From positions 1 through 46,105 of IMG/VR virus record IMGVR_UViG_3300008450_010267: a DNA stretch of 46,105 nt. The stretch is one strand, 5' to 3'. Below, piece by piece: positions 21,578 to 30,369 of the stretch. The notes beneath the pieces were generated by a model. The model worked only from the letters and a program-made list of their open reading frames with translations, was not told the DNA's origin and searched no databases. Both the position numbers and the translations under genes were made by a program. How positions within the stretch are numbered: position 1 is the stretch's first letter; each line of letters starts with the position of its first letter. This DNA is from a virus.

Positions 21578-22471
21578 TTAACTAAAAAATTCTGAACACC
21601 CACATTCTTCTTTAAAGAAGTCAATTGTGTCTTTATTGAACCAACTTGTTTTAAAATCATTAATTAATTCTTTAAATGATTCTAATGGTTGACCTCCTAA
21701 TGCTTCTACAAAATGGAAACATTTAATTTGCTTATGATCGTGTGTAAATAATTTTTTATCCTTAACATACCAATGTTTAATTGGAGATGGTTGACCATCT
21801 AATTGAGGACCATATTTAGCTAATACTCCTTTTCTGATCATATCAGTACCAAATACTCCTTTAGAACGAGCATTATACACTACTTTACTAATTGGATATG
21901 GAGCGTCTACAATTTTAACTTCATATGATTTATCTACAAATGCTAGTTCGTTTAATCCTCCTTGAATTGAAAAGTGAGTATAATGTTCTATACTTAATTC
22001 AATTACCTTTTTTAATGCCTCTGCACTATTAAAACATGTTACATCTGCATTAATATTTAGTTGATCACTAACTATTCTTCCATCTGGTAATTGAACCTGA
22101 GTGAAAGGAGTTACCCAGTATTCTGTACCATCTTGATTAGGGTAGTTTAAGGTTGCTAACACTGGGGTTGTATTGTCATCTAGAAATTCATCCATTCTGT
22201 TACAAACAATGGTATCTGTTCCTAATACAATTACTTTCTCATAATTATATTTCATCATTATTTCATAAGCATATATAAATTGCATTAGAAATGTTTCAGG
22301 AGCAAAATCAAAGTATTGTAAAGATTTATTATACTCTTCCTGGTTAGTATGATTTATTTGGTAAAAATCGCATTCATCCTTATGAAAAGATAAAAAGCTA
22401 CTTTCAACATTTTTAGCTAATTCATCATACCTGTCGTCTGTGTAGTAAATTACACATGCTGTTTTTTTCAT
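21578..22471 (-). CDS. Putative GT-A glycosyltransferase, 297 aa
   Basis: YNYEKVIVLGTDTIVCNRMD (about 74-93) contains a D-x-D-like GTDT site in a hydrophobic strand, as in nucleotide-diphospho-sugar transferases. Later segments (LNINADVTCFNSAEALKKVI, GGLNELAFVD, KCFHFVEALGG) fit a small GT8/GT77-like enzyme in which the late His contributes to metal binding. The specific family is not certain. Base composition is more balanced than the neighbouring AT-rich epimerase genes. Confidence 0.65.
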   Translation of the reverse strand: MKKTACVIYYTDDRYDELAKNVESSFLSFHKDECDFYQINHTNQEEYNKSLQYFDFAPETFLMQFIYAYEIMMKYNYEKVIVLGTDTIVCNRMDEFLDDNTTPVLATLNYPNQDGTEYWVTPFTQVQLPDGRIVSDQLNINADVTCFNSAEALKKVIELSIEHYTHFSIQGGLNELAFVDKSYEVKIVDAPYPISKVVYNARSKGVFGTDMIRKGVLAKYGPQLDGQPSPIKHWYVKDKKLFTHDHKQIKCFHFVEALGGQPLESFKELINDFKTSWFNKDTIDFFKEECGCSEFFS

Positions 22472-23157
22472 ATACTGTTATTTATTAAGCTTGTATCTTT
22501 GGGTAAAGTTTTTTGCTGTTCTTTAGACATTGTTATAGGTTCTACTTCAATGCCTTTCTTAAGATATAGATCATATAATGACATCCTCTCAGAAGATATA
22601 TGAACTATTTTTTCCTTATTATTAATAATATTATTAACTATTTTTTCTACTATTTCATCCAAAAAATATCTAGAACAATATTGATCAGTAAATACTTTAG
22701 GATATATTTGTCTAATGAAAGGTGCTCTTATAATCTGGTAATCAGATAAAACAGAAACAACATATTCAGCTGCTGCTTTAGTTTTACCATAAACATTAAT
22801 AGGATCTAATCTATCATTTATACTATAATTACCCTTATCTCCACTAAACACATATTCAGAAGAAATATAAATTAGTTTACAATTTAACTCTGAACATACT
22901 TTAGTTAAGTTCATTGTTCCGATAACATTAATGTCTAATGCTTTTTTAATATTTTTTTCACAACCAAATGTGTCAACAAAAGCAGCAGAGTGAATGATGA
23001 TATCTGGGGAGAAATCAGTTATTTTAGTTTTTAGAATGTCAATATCCAATACATCACATTCTTCTTTAGATGGAGAAAGTATTTCATTGTTAATAGATAA
23101 ATATTCTATTAGTTTTTGACCTAAATGTCCACTTCCTCCTGTTATGAATATCTTCAT
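22468..23157 (-). CDS. Sugar-nucleotide reductase, RmlD-like SDR
   Basis: MKIFITGGSGHLGQKLIEYL carries GxxGxxG; ECDVLDID and DIIIHSAAFVDTFGCEKN match RmlD (D..D...PD.VIN.AA.T.VD..E). YISSEYVFSGDKGNYS and NVYGKTKAAAE give the Tyr-x-x-x-Lys. RmlD reduces the 4-keto group of dTDP-4-keto-rhamnose. At 229 residues it is shorter than the usual 280-300, with a reduced substrate domain. It may reduce the keto-sugar made by the cassette. It shares one base with its upstream neighbour (23157). Confidence 0.8.
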   Translation of the reverse strand: MKIFITGGSGHLGQKLIEYLSINNEILSPSKEECDVLDIDILKTKITDFSPDIIIHSAAFVDTFGCEKNIKKALDINVIGTMNLTKVCSELNCKLIYISSEYVFSGDKGNYSINDRLDPINVYGKTKAAAEYVVSVLSDYQIIRAPFIRQIYPKVFTDQYCSRYFLDEIVEKIVNNIINNKEKIVHISSERMSLYDLYLKKGIEVEPITMSKEQQKTLPKDTSLINNSI

Positions 23158-23966
23158 TAAACTAAATTATTAAGCTTAAAAACTTCTGTTATTTTATTGC
23201 AGATGTTTTGTTCATAATCAACGTATTGAAGAGCTAATTTATAATTTTCATTTATGATATCCAAACGGTCTGTATAGTACTTTTCATCTAGTTTATTTAT
23301 TTTACGTATTAAGTCGTCTACGCTAGTAAAAGTAATTATTCCTTCTTCATTAAACATTTCATGAATATCTGAACACCCCCAATATACTGGGATTGTTTTT
23401 TGGAGAAAACAATCTAATATTTTTTCTGTGAAGTATCCATTATGTTGGGTATTTTCTATTGCCACCCCAAACATAGAATATCCAAATACTTCTTCTTTAC
23501 CTAATTTAGCTTTAGCTATATCATGTCTATCTCCATATACATCATAAAATTTTTTAGGTATTTTAATTTCATTTTGTCTATTTAAGAGTTCATGTCTTAA
23601 AGAATGACCGTATGTTTTTAGCAAATTTCCTCTTAAATGTGCTAGTTCAAACTTTTTCTCTTTATCTGTGGTATATTGATCTGGAGTGAACCAGGTATGT
23701 CCAAAATGAAGTAAAAGAGCATTTTCACAATTATTCAATACTTTATCATCCCATGTTAATATAATATTAAAGGAATGTTGGTTTTGAATAGCCCAATCGT
23801 GTATTCCAAAATATTCATTTGGTTCTTGCAATACTAATATATTAATGGAAGAAAAATCCCCAGGTTCAGGAACAGTATCTACAAATAAAGAAAAATCAAG
23901 ATGTTTTAAATGATCAAGTTTATCTTCAAATGTTTTTTTGTCGAAATGGTTAGCTTTTACTTTCAT
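23157..23966 (-). CDS. GT10-like (alpha-1,3/4-fucosyltransferase family) glycosyltransferase
   Basis: The C-terminal half carries the GT10 signature: MFGVAIENTQHNGYFTEKIL (165-184) and TIPVYWGCSDIHEMF (191-205), which bind the GDP of GDP-fucose. HFGHTWFTPDQY and AHLRGNLLK lie ahead as in bacterial members. Length 269 is on the short side. Likely donor GDP-L-fucose or another GDP-L-sugar. It overlaps the GDP-mannose 3,5-epimerase gene by 17 nt, linking donor supply and transfer. Confidence 0.82.
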   Translation of the reverse strand: MKVKANHFDKKTFEDKLDHLKHLDFSLFVDTVPEPGDFSSINILVLQEPNEYFGIHDWAIQNQHSFNIILTWDDKVLNNCENALLLHFGHTWFTPDQYTTDKEKKFELAHLRGNLLKTYGHSLRHELLNRQNEIKIPKKFYDVYGDRHDIAKAKLGKEEVFGYSMFGVAIENTQHNGYFTEKILDCFLQKTIPVYWGCSDIHEMFNEEGIITFTSVDDLIRKINKLDEKYYTDRLDIINENYKLALQYVDYEQNICNKITEVFKLNNLV

Positions 23967-25020
23967 TTTTTATTTGTTGATTAATCCATTCAAACGTTTG
24001 TTTAATACCTTTATCTAATGGGTAATAGACATCTGATCCAACCTTTTCTTTGAATAGTTTATTATCACTATTTCTACCTCTTACTCCTACTGGACATTTG
24101 AAACCATATTTTGCTTTAAATTCCTCACCATCGATATTTTTAATAGTAATATTTTTACCTGAAGCATCAATAGCCATTTGGGCTAGTTGATTAATTGAGA
24201 CCATTTCTTCAGATCCAATATTTACAGGACCTAAGAAACTATCTTGTCTCATTAGACGCAATACAGCATCTATACATTCATCAATATAGAGGAATGAACG
24301 TGTTTGTTGGCCATCACCCCATACTTCAATTTCACCTCCATCTGGTGTCTCAGCTGCTTTACGGCACATTGCTGCTGGTGCTTTTTCTTTTCCACCTGTC
24401 CAAGTACCATAAGGACCAAATATATTGTGGAAGCGAGCAATGCGGACATCTAACCCGTAATTACGATTGAAAGCTAAGAATAAACGTTCGCTAAATAATT
24501 TTTCCCAACCATATTCTGAATCTGGATTTGCTGGGTATGCACTTGATTCTTCACAATTAGGGTTATTTGGATCTAATTGGTTATGTTCAGGATACATACA
24601 GGCTGATGAACTATAGAACACACGTTTTACTTTGTATTTGACTGCCCATTCAGCAACATTTAAATTAATCATTGCTGAATTATGCATTACATTAGCATCG
24701 TTATCGCCTGTAAAGATATAGCCAGCACCTCCCATATCAGCTGCTAACTGGTATACTTCATCAAAATGAAGTTCTTCTGAATATGGGTGTTTGTGATATT
24801 TGCATGTTAGTGGACGTCCACTATACCCTTCTAATCGCATTACTGCTTCTACGTTCTTGGGATCACGTAAATCATAAGTTAAAAAATCATCAGCTGCTGT
24901 TTCCCAATGTTCTGGGTATTTTAGGTCAACACCACGTACCCAAAATCCTTCTGATTTGAGACGTTTTACTAAATGCGAGCCGATAAATCCACCAGCTCCT
25001 AATACTAATGCTGTTTTCAT
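23950..25020 (-). CDS. GDP-mannose 3,5-epimerase-like SDR
   Basis: MKTALVLGAGGFIGSHLVKR has GxxGxxG; QLAADMGGAGYIFTGDND, YSSSACMYPEHNQL and YGWEKLFSERL are the hallmark segments of GDP-D-mannose 3',5'-epimerase, including the acid-base Cys in SSSACMYPE. Length 356 is right for the family. The product is GDP-L-galactose (or GDP-L-gulose). Such enzymes are best known from plants and some bacterial polysaccharide loci. It overlaps the GT2 gene upstream by 4 nt. Confidence 0.9.
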   Translation of the reverse strand: MKTALVLGAGGFIGSHLVKRLKSEGFWVRGVDLKYPEHWETAADDFLTYDLRDPKNVEAVMRLEGYSGRPLTCKYHKHPYSEELHFDEVYQLAADMGGAGYIFTGDNDANVMHNSAMINLNVAEWAVKYKVKRVFYSSSACMYPEHNQLDPNNPNCEESSAYPANPDSEYGWEKLFSERLFLAFNRNYGLDVRIARFHNIFGPYGTWTGGKEKAPAAMCRKAAETPDGGEIEVWGDGQQTRSFLYIDECIDAVLRLMRQDSFLGPVNIGSEEMVSINQLAQMAIDASGKNITIKNIDGEEFKAKYGFKCPVGVRGRNSDNKLFKEKVGSDVYYPLDKGIKQTFEWINQQIKNESKS

Positions 25021-25643
25021 AAAGTATTATATAAAGCGTTTTGTTTTTCTTGACGTTCAATTGTTTTAGGATGTATTAAATCATATCCTTCAGGTAAATT
25101 TGCTATTGTCTTCCAACCTGTGAGGCGCTCGTGTACTTTATTTATATACATTATTTCTGGCTTATTAGCGCAGATACGCATTTGGTAGTCTGGGTAGTTA
25201 ACCCAACCATTATCATCTACAAACCAACGCCATTTATCAATGTGGTCACGAGTTAATCCTTCAACTGTATTGATGCGGGGTAAAGCGATGACATCAACTA
25301 ATCCTTTATTCATTTCTAAAAGATCATGGATGTTGTCTTTTAGTCCGTCGCTCAAATATTCATCAGCATCAATAAAGAATACCCAATCACGAGTACAGTG
25401 ACGTTTAGCTGTATTTTTAAATGAAGCAAAGTCACCATCTAATGATCCAAATATTCTATGATAGTCATAGTCACCCTTTACTCCGTAACTCATTGCTACG
25501 TCTTGTACTTCTTTAGTAGCAGTAGAATCTAGTAAAACAATGATTTCGTCTTTAGGACGGATAAATGAAGTTAGTTGATCTAATAAACGTTTTAATTCAA
25601 CGTGTTCGTTGTGTGCTGTAATAGCAAAACTAATTGTAGACAT
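25017..25643 (-). CDS. Glycosyltransferase family 2-like protein, 208 aa
   Basis: MSTISFAITAHNEHVELKRL is a GT2 N-terminus, EIIVLLDSTATKEV and DWVFFIDADEYLSDGLKDNI give the nucleotide-binding and D-x-D parts (FIDADE near 89-94). WRWFVDDNGWVNYPDYQMRI and VHERLTGW are typical of the WaaE/KdtX branch that adds a sugar to LPS core or related acceptors. Short but apparently complete. Acceptor unknown. Confidence 0.8.
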   Translation of the reverse strand: MSTISFAITAHNEHVELKRLLDQLTSFIRPKDEIIVLLDSTATKEVQDVAMSYGVKGDYDYHRIFGSLDGDFASFKNTAKRHCTRDWVFFIDADEYLSDGLKDNIHDLLEMNKGLVDVIALPRINTVEGLTRDHIDKWRWFVDDNGWVNYPDYQMRICANKPEIMYINKVHERLTGWKTIANLPEGYDLIHPKTIERQEKQNALYNTL

Positions 25644-25644
25644 A

Positions 25645-26037
25645 TTACTTTTGATTAAAATAACCTACATAATCAAGAGCTTCCATAAAGTCACGCTCTT
25701 CAAATTCTTTTTTAGTTGTCATATCTGGTTTGCCTTCTTTAGCTTGTACTGCTGACCATTTCCATTTTTTGATAGATACACCTTCGGCAAATACCATTGA
25801 TTTGTCATCAAATGTTAAAGCAATTGGATACCAATGATATCCTTTTTTGTCTTTGAATTTTAATGCTTTATATAATTCAGGAAGTGTTTCTTCTGCTTTA
25901 GGAGCATGTTCATCTGTCATTGTAGAGTTAGAAGTAAACCCACATCCAAAGCAACTCCACATTGTGAATTTCTCATTTGATGCCTCGTGACAAGCATTGG
26001 AACCGCATCTAGGACATATGATAAGTGATTCTTTCAT
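25645..26037 (-). CDS. Zinc-ribbon protein, 130 aa
   Basis: Two Cys pairs, CPRCGS (8-13 region) and CFGCGF (about 29-34), make a zinc ribbon at the N-terminus. The remainder (YHWYPIALTFDDKSMVFAEG, then WKWSAVQAKEGKPD) is a small beta domain. I do not know the family. It sits between glycosyltransferases without being an obvious sugar enzyme, and may belong to the phage core into which the cassette was inserted. A promoter-like sequence lies 32-53 nt upstream. Confidence 0.65.
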   Translation of the reverse strand: MKESLIICPRCGSNACHEASNEKFTMWSCFGCGFTSNSTMTDEHAPKAEETLPELYKALKFKDKKGYHWYPIALTFDDKSMVFAEGVSIKKWKWSAVQAKEGKPDMTTKKEFEERDFMEALDYVGYFNQK

Positions 26038-26068
26038 AACTTAATGTATTGTTTTGAAAAGTATAGAT

Positions 26069-26090
26069 TATAATACCTGTATTATTTTGC
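26069..26090 (-). promoter_or_regulatory. Possible fourth copy of the phage promoter element
   Basis: On the minus strand GCAAAATAA, then TACAG, then GTATTATAA. The GCAAAATAA block is identical to the two strong copies and the GTAT box is similar. It lies before the zinc-ribbon gene and overlaps the end of the GT4 gene upstream. Weaker than the copies at 8230 and 38799. Confidence 0.35.
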
Positions 26091-27392
26091 ATCGTCTACC
26101 TTTTTAAGTTTAGGTAACTCAATTTTCTTTAATGTAGGTAATTTAAGTGCTATTTGTTTAGGTACTTTTTCTTCAATTATAGCGTTTAACTTTTCAGCCA
26201 TTTTATCTAAATTGAATTCAGTACGTGAACGATACGCTTGTCTCTTTGCACCGTCAAGATATTTCTTATAGTTTTTATAAACGTCTTCTAATGTTTCAGA
26301 AGCTACTTTATAGTCAACTGTAAACCATCCTGATTCAGCAAGTAACATATTTTGTACCACAGCTGATGGGTGAATTTGAGTAATTTGGCCTGGTAGCAGT
26401 GTTGACATTTCAGCATCAAGGAAATCAATGTGTCCACTCCAATTAGGAGCAATTACTGGTTTTTGGCTGATTGATGCTTCAATAAGTGGGCGACCATATC
26501 CTTCACCTTTGGTAAATGTAACATGTGCTTTTACTTTAGGATGATTATATAATTCATTTATTTCTTTATCTGTTAACTCACCATGTAATAGATAGATATT
26601 AGGTAAATTTTCATCTCCTACCGCTTCACGAATTCTATTGATTTTATCAATAATTTCTTCTCTATCCATAATTGAATAGGTAGCAGAAGATGTTTTCATA
26701 ATAAGACCAGGTTTTGTTTTTTTACCTTTAAACGTTTCAAGGAATGTTTTAACTAACATACCTGTATCTTTTCTATCTTGTCCTAATTCGCCTTGCAACC
26801 AGTGACCTACATAGAGGAAATTAAATTCTTCTTCAATTGAATCTAATACATCCCATACTTCACTTTCGTTGACAGCATCTATTTTTTCATAGATACTTGT
26901 ATCAACTCCTTCAAACAGTACCTCTACTGGTTTTTCAAGCTTAATTTGTCTTACAACTTGACCTGATTGTTGATCACGCTGTTCAAAAGCAGATTGTTGA
27001 AATACATTTTTAGCATGTTCTGATGATACCAAGGTTAAATTCATTCTGTTAACTCCATCAATCCATTCAGGAGCACATACTGTTGTTTCAATACCTGCTG
27101 TAATACCAATATTGTATTTTCCTACTGGTTGGAATTCATTAGGTACTGTGATTTGAATCCAACAATCTGGTTGGCGTGGTAATTGTGGTTGTTGAAGAAG
27201 GCAATCCATAATTTGTTTGTGTTCAGGATTATCTGCTTGTAAAAATCCAAAAGGTGTACTACCCCATCTCTGTGGGAGAACTTTAACATCATATTTATCC
27301 GCTTTTAAAAGCGCTTTTACAATGTCTCTTGAGCGAGCACCATAACCAGAATATGTGTCAATAGGACAACTTATTACTACTAATTGTTTCAT
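26082..27392 (-). CDS. Glycosyltransferase family 4/1-like (GT-B), 436 aa
   Basis: An N-terminal Rossmann half (VVISCPIDTYSGYGARSRDI) and a C-terminal donor half with VHVTFTKGEGYGRPLIEAS-type E-x7-E site (FTKGEGYGRPLIEASISQKP near 293-312) and FLDAEMSTLL. YVGHWLQGELGQDRKDTGML is the inter-domain donor loop. GT-B enzymes of this kind extend polysaccharides. The C-terminus is a Lys/Leu-rich extension (LKLPTLKKIELPKLKKVDD). It begins one nt after the stop of the next GT gene upstream. Confidence 0.82.
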   Translation of the reverse strand: MKQLVVISCPIDTYSGYGARSRDIVKALLKADKYDVKVLPQRWGSTPFGFLQADNPEHKQIMDCLLQQPQLPRQPDCWIQITVPNEFQPVGKYNIGITAGIETTVCAPEWIDGVNRMNLTLVSSEHAKNVFQQSAFEQRDQQSGQVVRQIKLEKPVEVLFEGVDTSIYEKIDAVNESEVWDVLDSIEEEFNFLYVGHWLQGELGQDRKDTGMLVKTFLETFKGKKTKPGLIMKTSSATYSIMDREEIIDKINRIREAVGDENLPNIYLLHGELTDKEINELYNHPKVKAHVTFTKGEGYGRPLIEASISQKPVIAPNWSGHIDFLDAEMSTLLPGQITQIHPSAVVQNMLLAESGWFTVDYKVASETLEDVYKNYKKYLDGAKRQAYRSRTEFNLDKMAEKLNAIIEEKVPKQIALKLPTLKKIELPKLKKVDDAK

Positions 27393-27393
27393 A

Positions 27394-28851
27394 TTATTTT
27401 GCGATAACGTGTTTAACGAAATGTTTAGGTTGTTTACGAGTTTCTATTTGAATGAGTTCAAATCTATGACGAGGAGTCCACTTTTCAAAAGTAGCATCTA
27501 TTCCTTCAATGGTATTTTTACACATCCATCTTGCTGACATCATTGATTCATCTGAAGTTACCCATTCACGAGCTGCTTTTCCTTTTTCTTCCCATTCTTT
27601 AGGATCACTCATTTTATCAATATAAGCACGACTAATCTGATCAGCAATATCAAATGGTTCTGCTCTATCATCGAAGATATAAGGTGTTGGAATAGAACCT
27701 ACAAGAGAAAGGTTAGAGGGGAATACTGGATAAGCCCATTTACCATGTTTTTTATATTTGCCTCTGTGATTGGAACCAAATTCTTCAGTAAATTTAATCC
27801 ACTCACCATTTTCATCTTCAAAACGCATTTGGTCTTGCATACCACCTGTTACTGTGGCGATGATTGGTTTACCACATATCATTGCTTCTGTAAGTGATAA
27901 TCCCCAACCTTCATTAGATGAAATTAATGCTGTAATGTCTGTAGCATTGTAAAGTAAGTTCATTACGTTTGCTGGGTAACGGCCTTGGTCAAAAATAACA
28001 TTATATTCATAGTTACCAAATAGCATTTCTTTTACTGCTTGGAGATCAGTTCCATTTTCATCTGCTACTTGAGTATGCATCACAAAGGCACACTTCTTTT
28101 TAGCATCTTCAGGTAATTTATCCATGAATATTTTCCAAGCTAACATCAAATCTGGAACTGATTTACGGCGAATATTTCTAGCATTATAATGTAAGACGAA
28201 ATCGTATTCTTTTCCTTTAAATAGTTGTTTCTTAAAGTCTTGTAACGCTAAGTATTCAGGGTGTTCTTTAGTAATAGGGAAGAACATATCTTCATTAATA
28301 CCATGAGGAACATATTTAATTATCTTATCAGCTGATAATTCTGCTCCTAATACTGCTCTGTTTAGGTTTTCTGTTTGTTTGCTAATAGCTAATAAAGCAT
28401 CACATGATTCATAGAATGACTTATTATACATTGGATAGGGTAAGTCATCCCAAATATTAAGGTAAATAATAGGAATTTCTTTTCTAATTTCATGTTCCAT
28501 TTGAAATAACCAAACCCAATAACGAGGGTCAGTAAACATCATTAATGCATCTGGTTTTTCCATTGCTATCATTTGCTTTAAAAACATTGGGTCACCATAG
28601 CCATTAATTGGATATAATATAACACTAGCATCATTGATACCAGCATGTCTATTAGTATCTTCATTTAAATCAAAGCGTTTGCCTTGATCAGGATGGTTAA
28701 TAGCACCACCAACATTAACCCAGTTGTAATGATGAGCTGTACCTACTACGATTTCACGAGCCATTGTGGAGATACCTGATGTCATTCGGATATCGTCACA
28801 TAACAATAGGATTTTCTTCCTTTGTGCTTGGGGAATGTAACCTTCTTTCAT
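27394..28851 (-). CDS. Glycosyltransferase family 4/1-like (GT-B), 485 aa
   Basis: KKILLLCDDIRMTSGISTMA (12-31) is the acceptor-domain Gly-rich start; VPHGINEDMFFPI and LHYNARNIRRKSVPDLMLAW mark the inter-domain linker and donor domain. ISSNEGWGLSLTEAMICGKP contains the E-x7-E donor site, followed by IIATVTGG. A clear single GT-B enzyme; substrate unknown. It is the first gene of the glycan cassette in transcription order and starts 9 nt after the stop of the ribbon-helix-helix-like gene. Confidence 0.85.
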   Translation of the reverse strand: MKEGYIPQAQRKKILLLCDDIRMTSGISTMAREIVVGTAHHYNWVNVGGAINHPDQGKRFDLNEDTNRHAGINDASVILYPINGYGDPMFLKQMIAMEKPDALMMFTDPRYWVWLFQMEHEIRKEIPIIYLNIWDDLPYPMYNKSFYESCDALLAISKQTENLNRAVLGAELSADKIIKYVPHGINEDMFFPITKEHPEYLALQDFKKQLFKGKEYDFVLHYNARNIRRKSVPDLMLAWKIFMDKLPEDAKKKCAFVMHTQVADENGTDLQAVKEMLFGNYEYNVIFDQGRYPANVMNLLYNATDITALISSNEGWGLSLTEAMICGKPIIATVTGGMQDQMRFEDENGEWIKFTEEFGSNHRGKYKKHGKWAYPVFPSNLSLVGSIPTPYIFDDRAEPFDIADQISRAYIDKMSDPKEWEEKGKAAREWVTSDESMMSARWMCKNTIEGIDATFEKWTPRHRFELIQIETRKQPKHFVKHVIAK

Positions 28852-28860
28852 AATTGTTTT

Positions 28861-29058
28861 TTAAATACTTCCTGTAAAATTTGTGTCTAATTGATTGTGA
28901 ACTTGTTTTCTAAATTCTTCATCTGTTAAATACATAAACATGCAGCGTTCTGTTAATTTTTGTACGCTGAATTTGTACTTTACACATGCAATTTTAAACT
29001 GTTCAAACAAGTCTTCAGGGATCTTCACACTTGTTAATTGCATATTTGATTTTGCCAT
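28861..29058 (-). CDS. Small ribbon-helix-helix-like protein, 65 aa
   Basis: LTSVKIPEDLFEQFKIACVK (8-27) followed by a second helix (SVQKLTERCMFMYLTDEEF) fits the beta-helix-helix pattern of MetJ/Arc-type DNA-binding proteins, which pair as dimers. It lies at the junction between the replication genes and the glycan cassette, and could regulate either. The leader has TATATATTTATA 14 nt upstream. Confidence 0.6.
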   Translation of the reverse strand: MAKSNMQLTSVKIPEDLFEQFKIACVKYKFSVQKLTERCMFMYLTDEEFRKQVHNQLDTNFTGSI

Positions 29059-29087
29059 ATACTATATTTTGATATAAATATATACGT

Positions 29088-30032
29088 TTATATAGAAGAC
29101 GCAACCTTGTTGCAAAGTTCTGGTTTGTCTGCGTAGGGGCACCATTTACAGCTGCTTTCACCTACATTTTTAATATACGACTTGATTTTCGGTTTACCAC
29201 TTTCATCAAAGCAATCTTGTACAAAAGCATTGAAATTATCTATTGCTTGTCGTCTTTTGGTTTTTCCACTAGCGGGCTTGAAGGATTGAACCCTGGGAAT
29301 TGGATATTCCTGGTTTTCCCAAATTTTTCGTTTGACAATAAAGTATTCAACTTCGATTCGATCAACGTCGAGTCCGAATTGTCTTGCAAAGTACTCTTTA
29401 TAAAGGAGGATTTGAGAGAGTTTAGTATCGTCCTTCTTTTCTCTTTCGCCCCATCCACGCGTCGAGGTTTTGATGTCATAAATGTAAACTTTATTTAGTT
29501 CAGTATCGTATAAGATAAAGTCAATAAATCCTTTTAGGAATATGTTTTTACTTACTCCTACTAATAGAGGTAACTCTATACCTAGTAGTTTTACTTTACG
29601 TATTGTAAATAATTTATTTCGTCTTGCTTTAATCCAGCTCAAAATTGCTATTCCATCATCAAAGAAATCTCTCATTTCAAGTGGGTTGCTGAAGTGCTCT
29701 CCTGTTTTTTCATATTCTCTTCTGTATACTTCTCTAAAGCGTTCAGTAAATAGAGCTTCTAGATCCATTTTATCAGCTGCTGCTCCACTTACATTATACA
29801 TTGTGTTAATGTATTCTTGAAGTGTTTCATGAAATGAAGTTCCAAATACAGTATGAATACTAGCTTGATATGGCTGTTTGTTTTCAACGTAACTTAAATA
29901 CCACTGATGTGGACACGTTGAGTACATTGAAAATTGAGAGTAAGATACAGTACGCTGAAATGCATGATTGATTTCTGGTGGGGTAAAGTTCTTAACTCTT
30001 AGCTCAACCTCACTTAGTTTGCTCTTGGCCAT
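29088..30032 (-). CDS. PD-(D/E)XK nuclease, Cas4/RecB type with Fe-S-like Cys cluster
   Basis: The 314-residue protein shows SYSQFSMYSTCPHQWYLSYV with Cys40, GTSFHETLQEYI with His68, FLKGFIDFILYD for the Asp motif, YIYDIKTS for the D-x-K catalytic motif, and QILLYKEYF. The C-terminus CKWCPYADKPELC (Cys295, 298, 307) with Cys40 makes the four-Cys set that binds Fe-S in Cas4/AddB-like nucleases. In phages these act as 5'-3' exonucleases in replication/recombination. It ends the replication block and overlaps the MazG-like gene by 23 nt. Confidence 0.88.
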   Translation of the reverse strand: MAKSKLSEVELRVKNFTPPEINHAFQRTVSYSQFSMYSTCPHQWYLSYVENKQPYQASIHTVFGTSFHETLQEYINTMYNVSGAAADKMDLEALFTERFREVYRREYEKTGEHFSNPLEMRDFFDDGIAILSWIKARRNKLFTIRKVKLLGIELPLLVGVSKNIFLKGFIDFILYDTELNKVYIYDIKTSTRGWGEREKKDDTKLSQILLYKEYFARQFGLDVDRIEVEYFIVKRKIWENQEYPIPRVQSFKPASGKTKRRQAIDNFNAFVQDCFDESGKPKIKSYIKNVGESSCKWCPYADKPELCNKVASSI

Positions 30033-30369
30033 ATAACTGTCTTAATGCTTCACCCAAATCAGCATCATTAGGATATTTCTTAATCATACCCTGGATTGTG
30101 TTAAGCGTTGTGATTTCTTTTTTGAGGTATTGAGCTAGATCAAGTGCTTCTTCATACGCATGTTGAAGCATATTTTGGTGATTATTTTCACCTAATGTTG
30201 TATTATATTTTTTAACACCACGTTCAGCACGAGATGCTAAGTCCATTATTACTGCTTTAGTAATTTCGTCTTTAATAAAATAGTCTTCTGGTTTTTTCAT
30301 TTCAGTATCAATATGGGCTTCGGCATCACGCATATAACGATAATATTCTTCTGGATTACTTAGTATCAT
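30010..30369 (-). CDS. MazG-like/dNTP pyrophosphohydrolase-like protein, 119 aa
   Basis: RAERGVKKYNTTLG (about 48-61) and MLQHAYEEALDLAQYLKKEI (about 67-86) match the short MazG-like family in many phages (ERG..KYG.TL and EEALD...YL). The two acidic helices would bind Mg and a nucleoside triphosphate. A role in clearing (p)ppGpp or dNTPs is known for MazG; it is not proven for this short form. Overlaps of 14 and 23 nt bind it tightly to its neighbours. Confidence 0.65.
   Translation of the reverse strand: MILSNPEEYYRYMRDAEAHIDTEMKKPEDYFIKDEITKAVIMDLASRAERGVKKYNTTLGENNHQNMLQHAYEEALDLAQYLKKEITTLNTIQGMIKKYPNDADLGEALRQLYGQEQTK

Noticed and set aside
10724-28851. O-antigen locus of a bacterial chromosome, not phage
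   Set aside because: It is in the same strand and gap style as adjoining phage replication and lysis genes, with 4-nt couplings at many borders, and lacks Wzx/Wzy; assembly error cannot be fully excluded without read data.
29240-29479. Second minus-strand open frame of 79 codons
   Set aside because: Lies entirely within the nuclease gene in another frame, which has all catalytic motifs.
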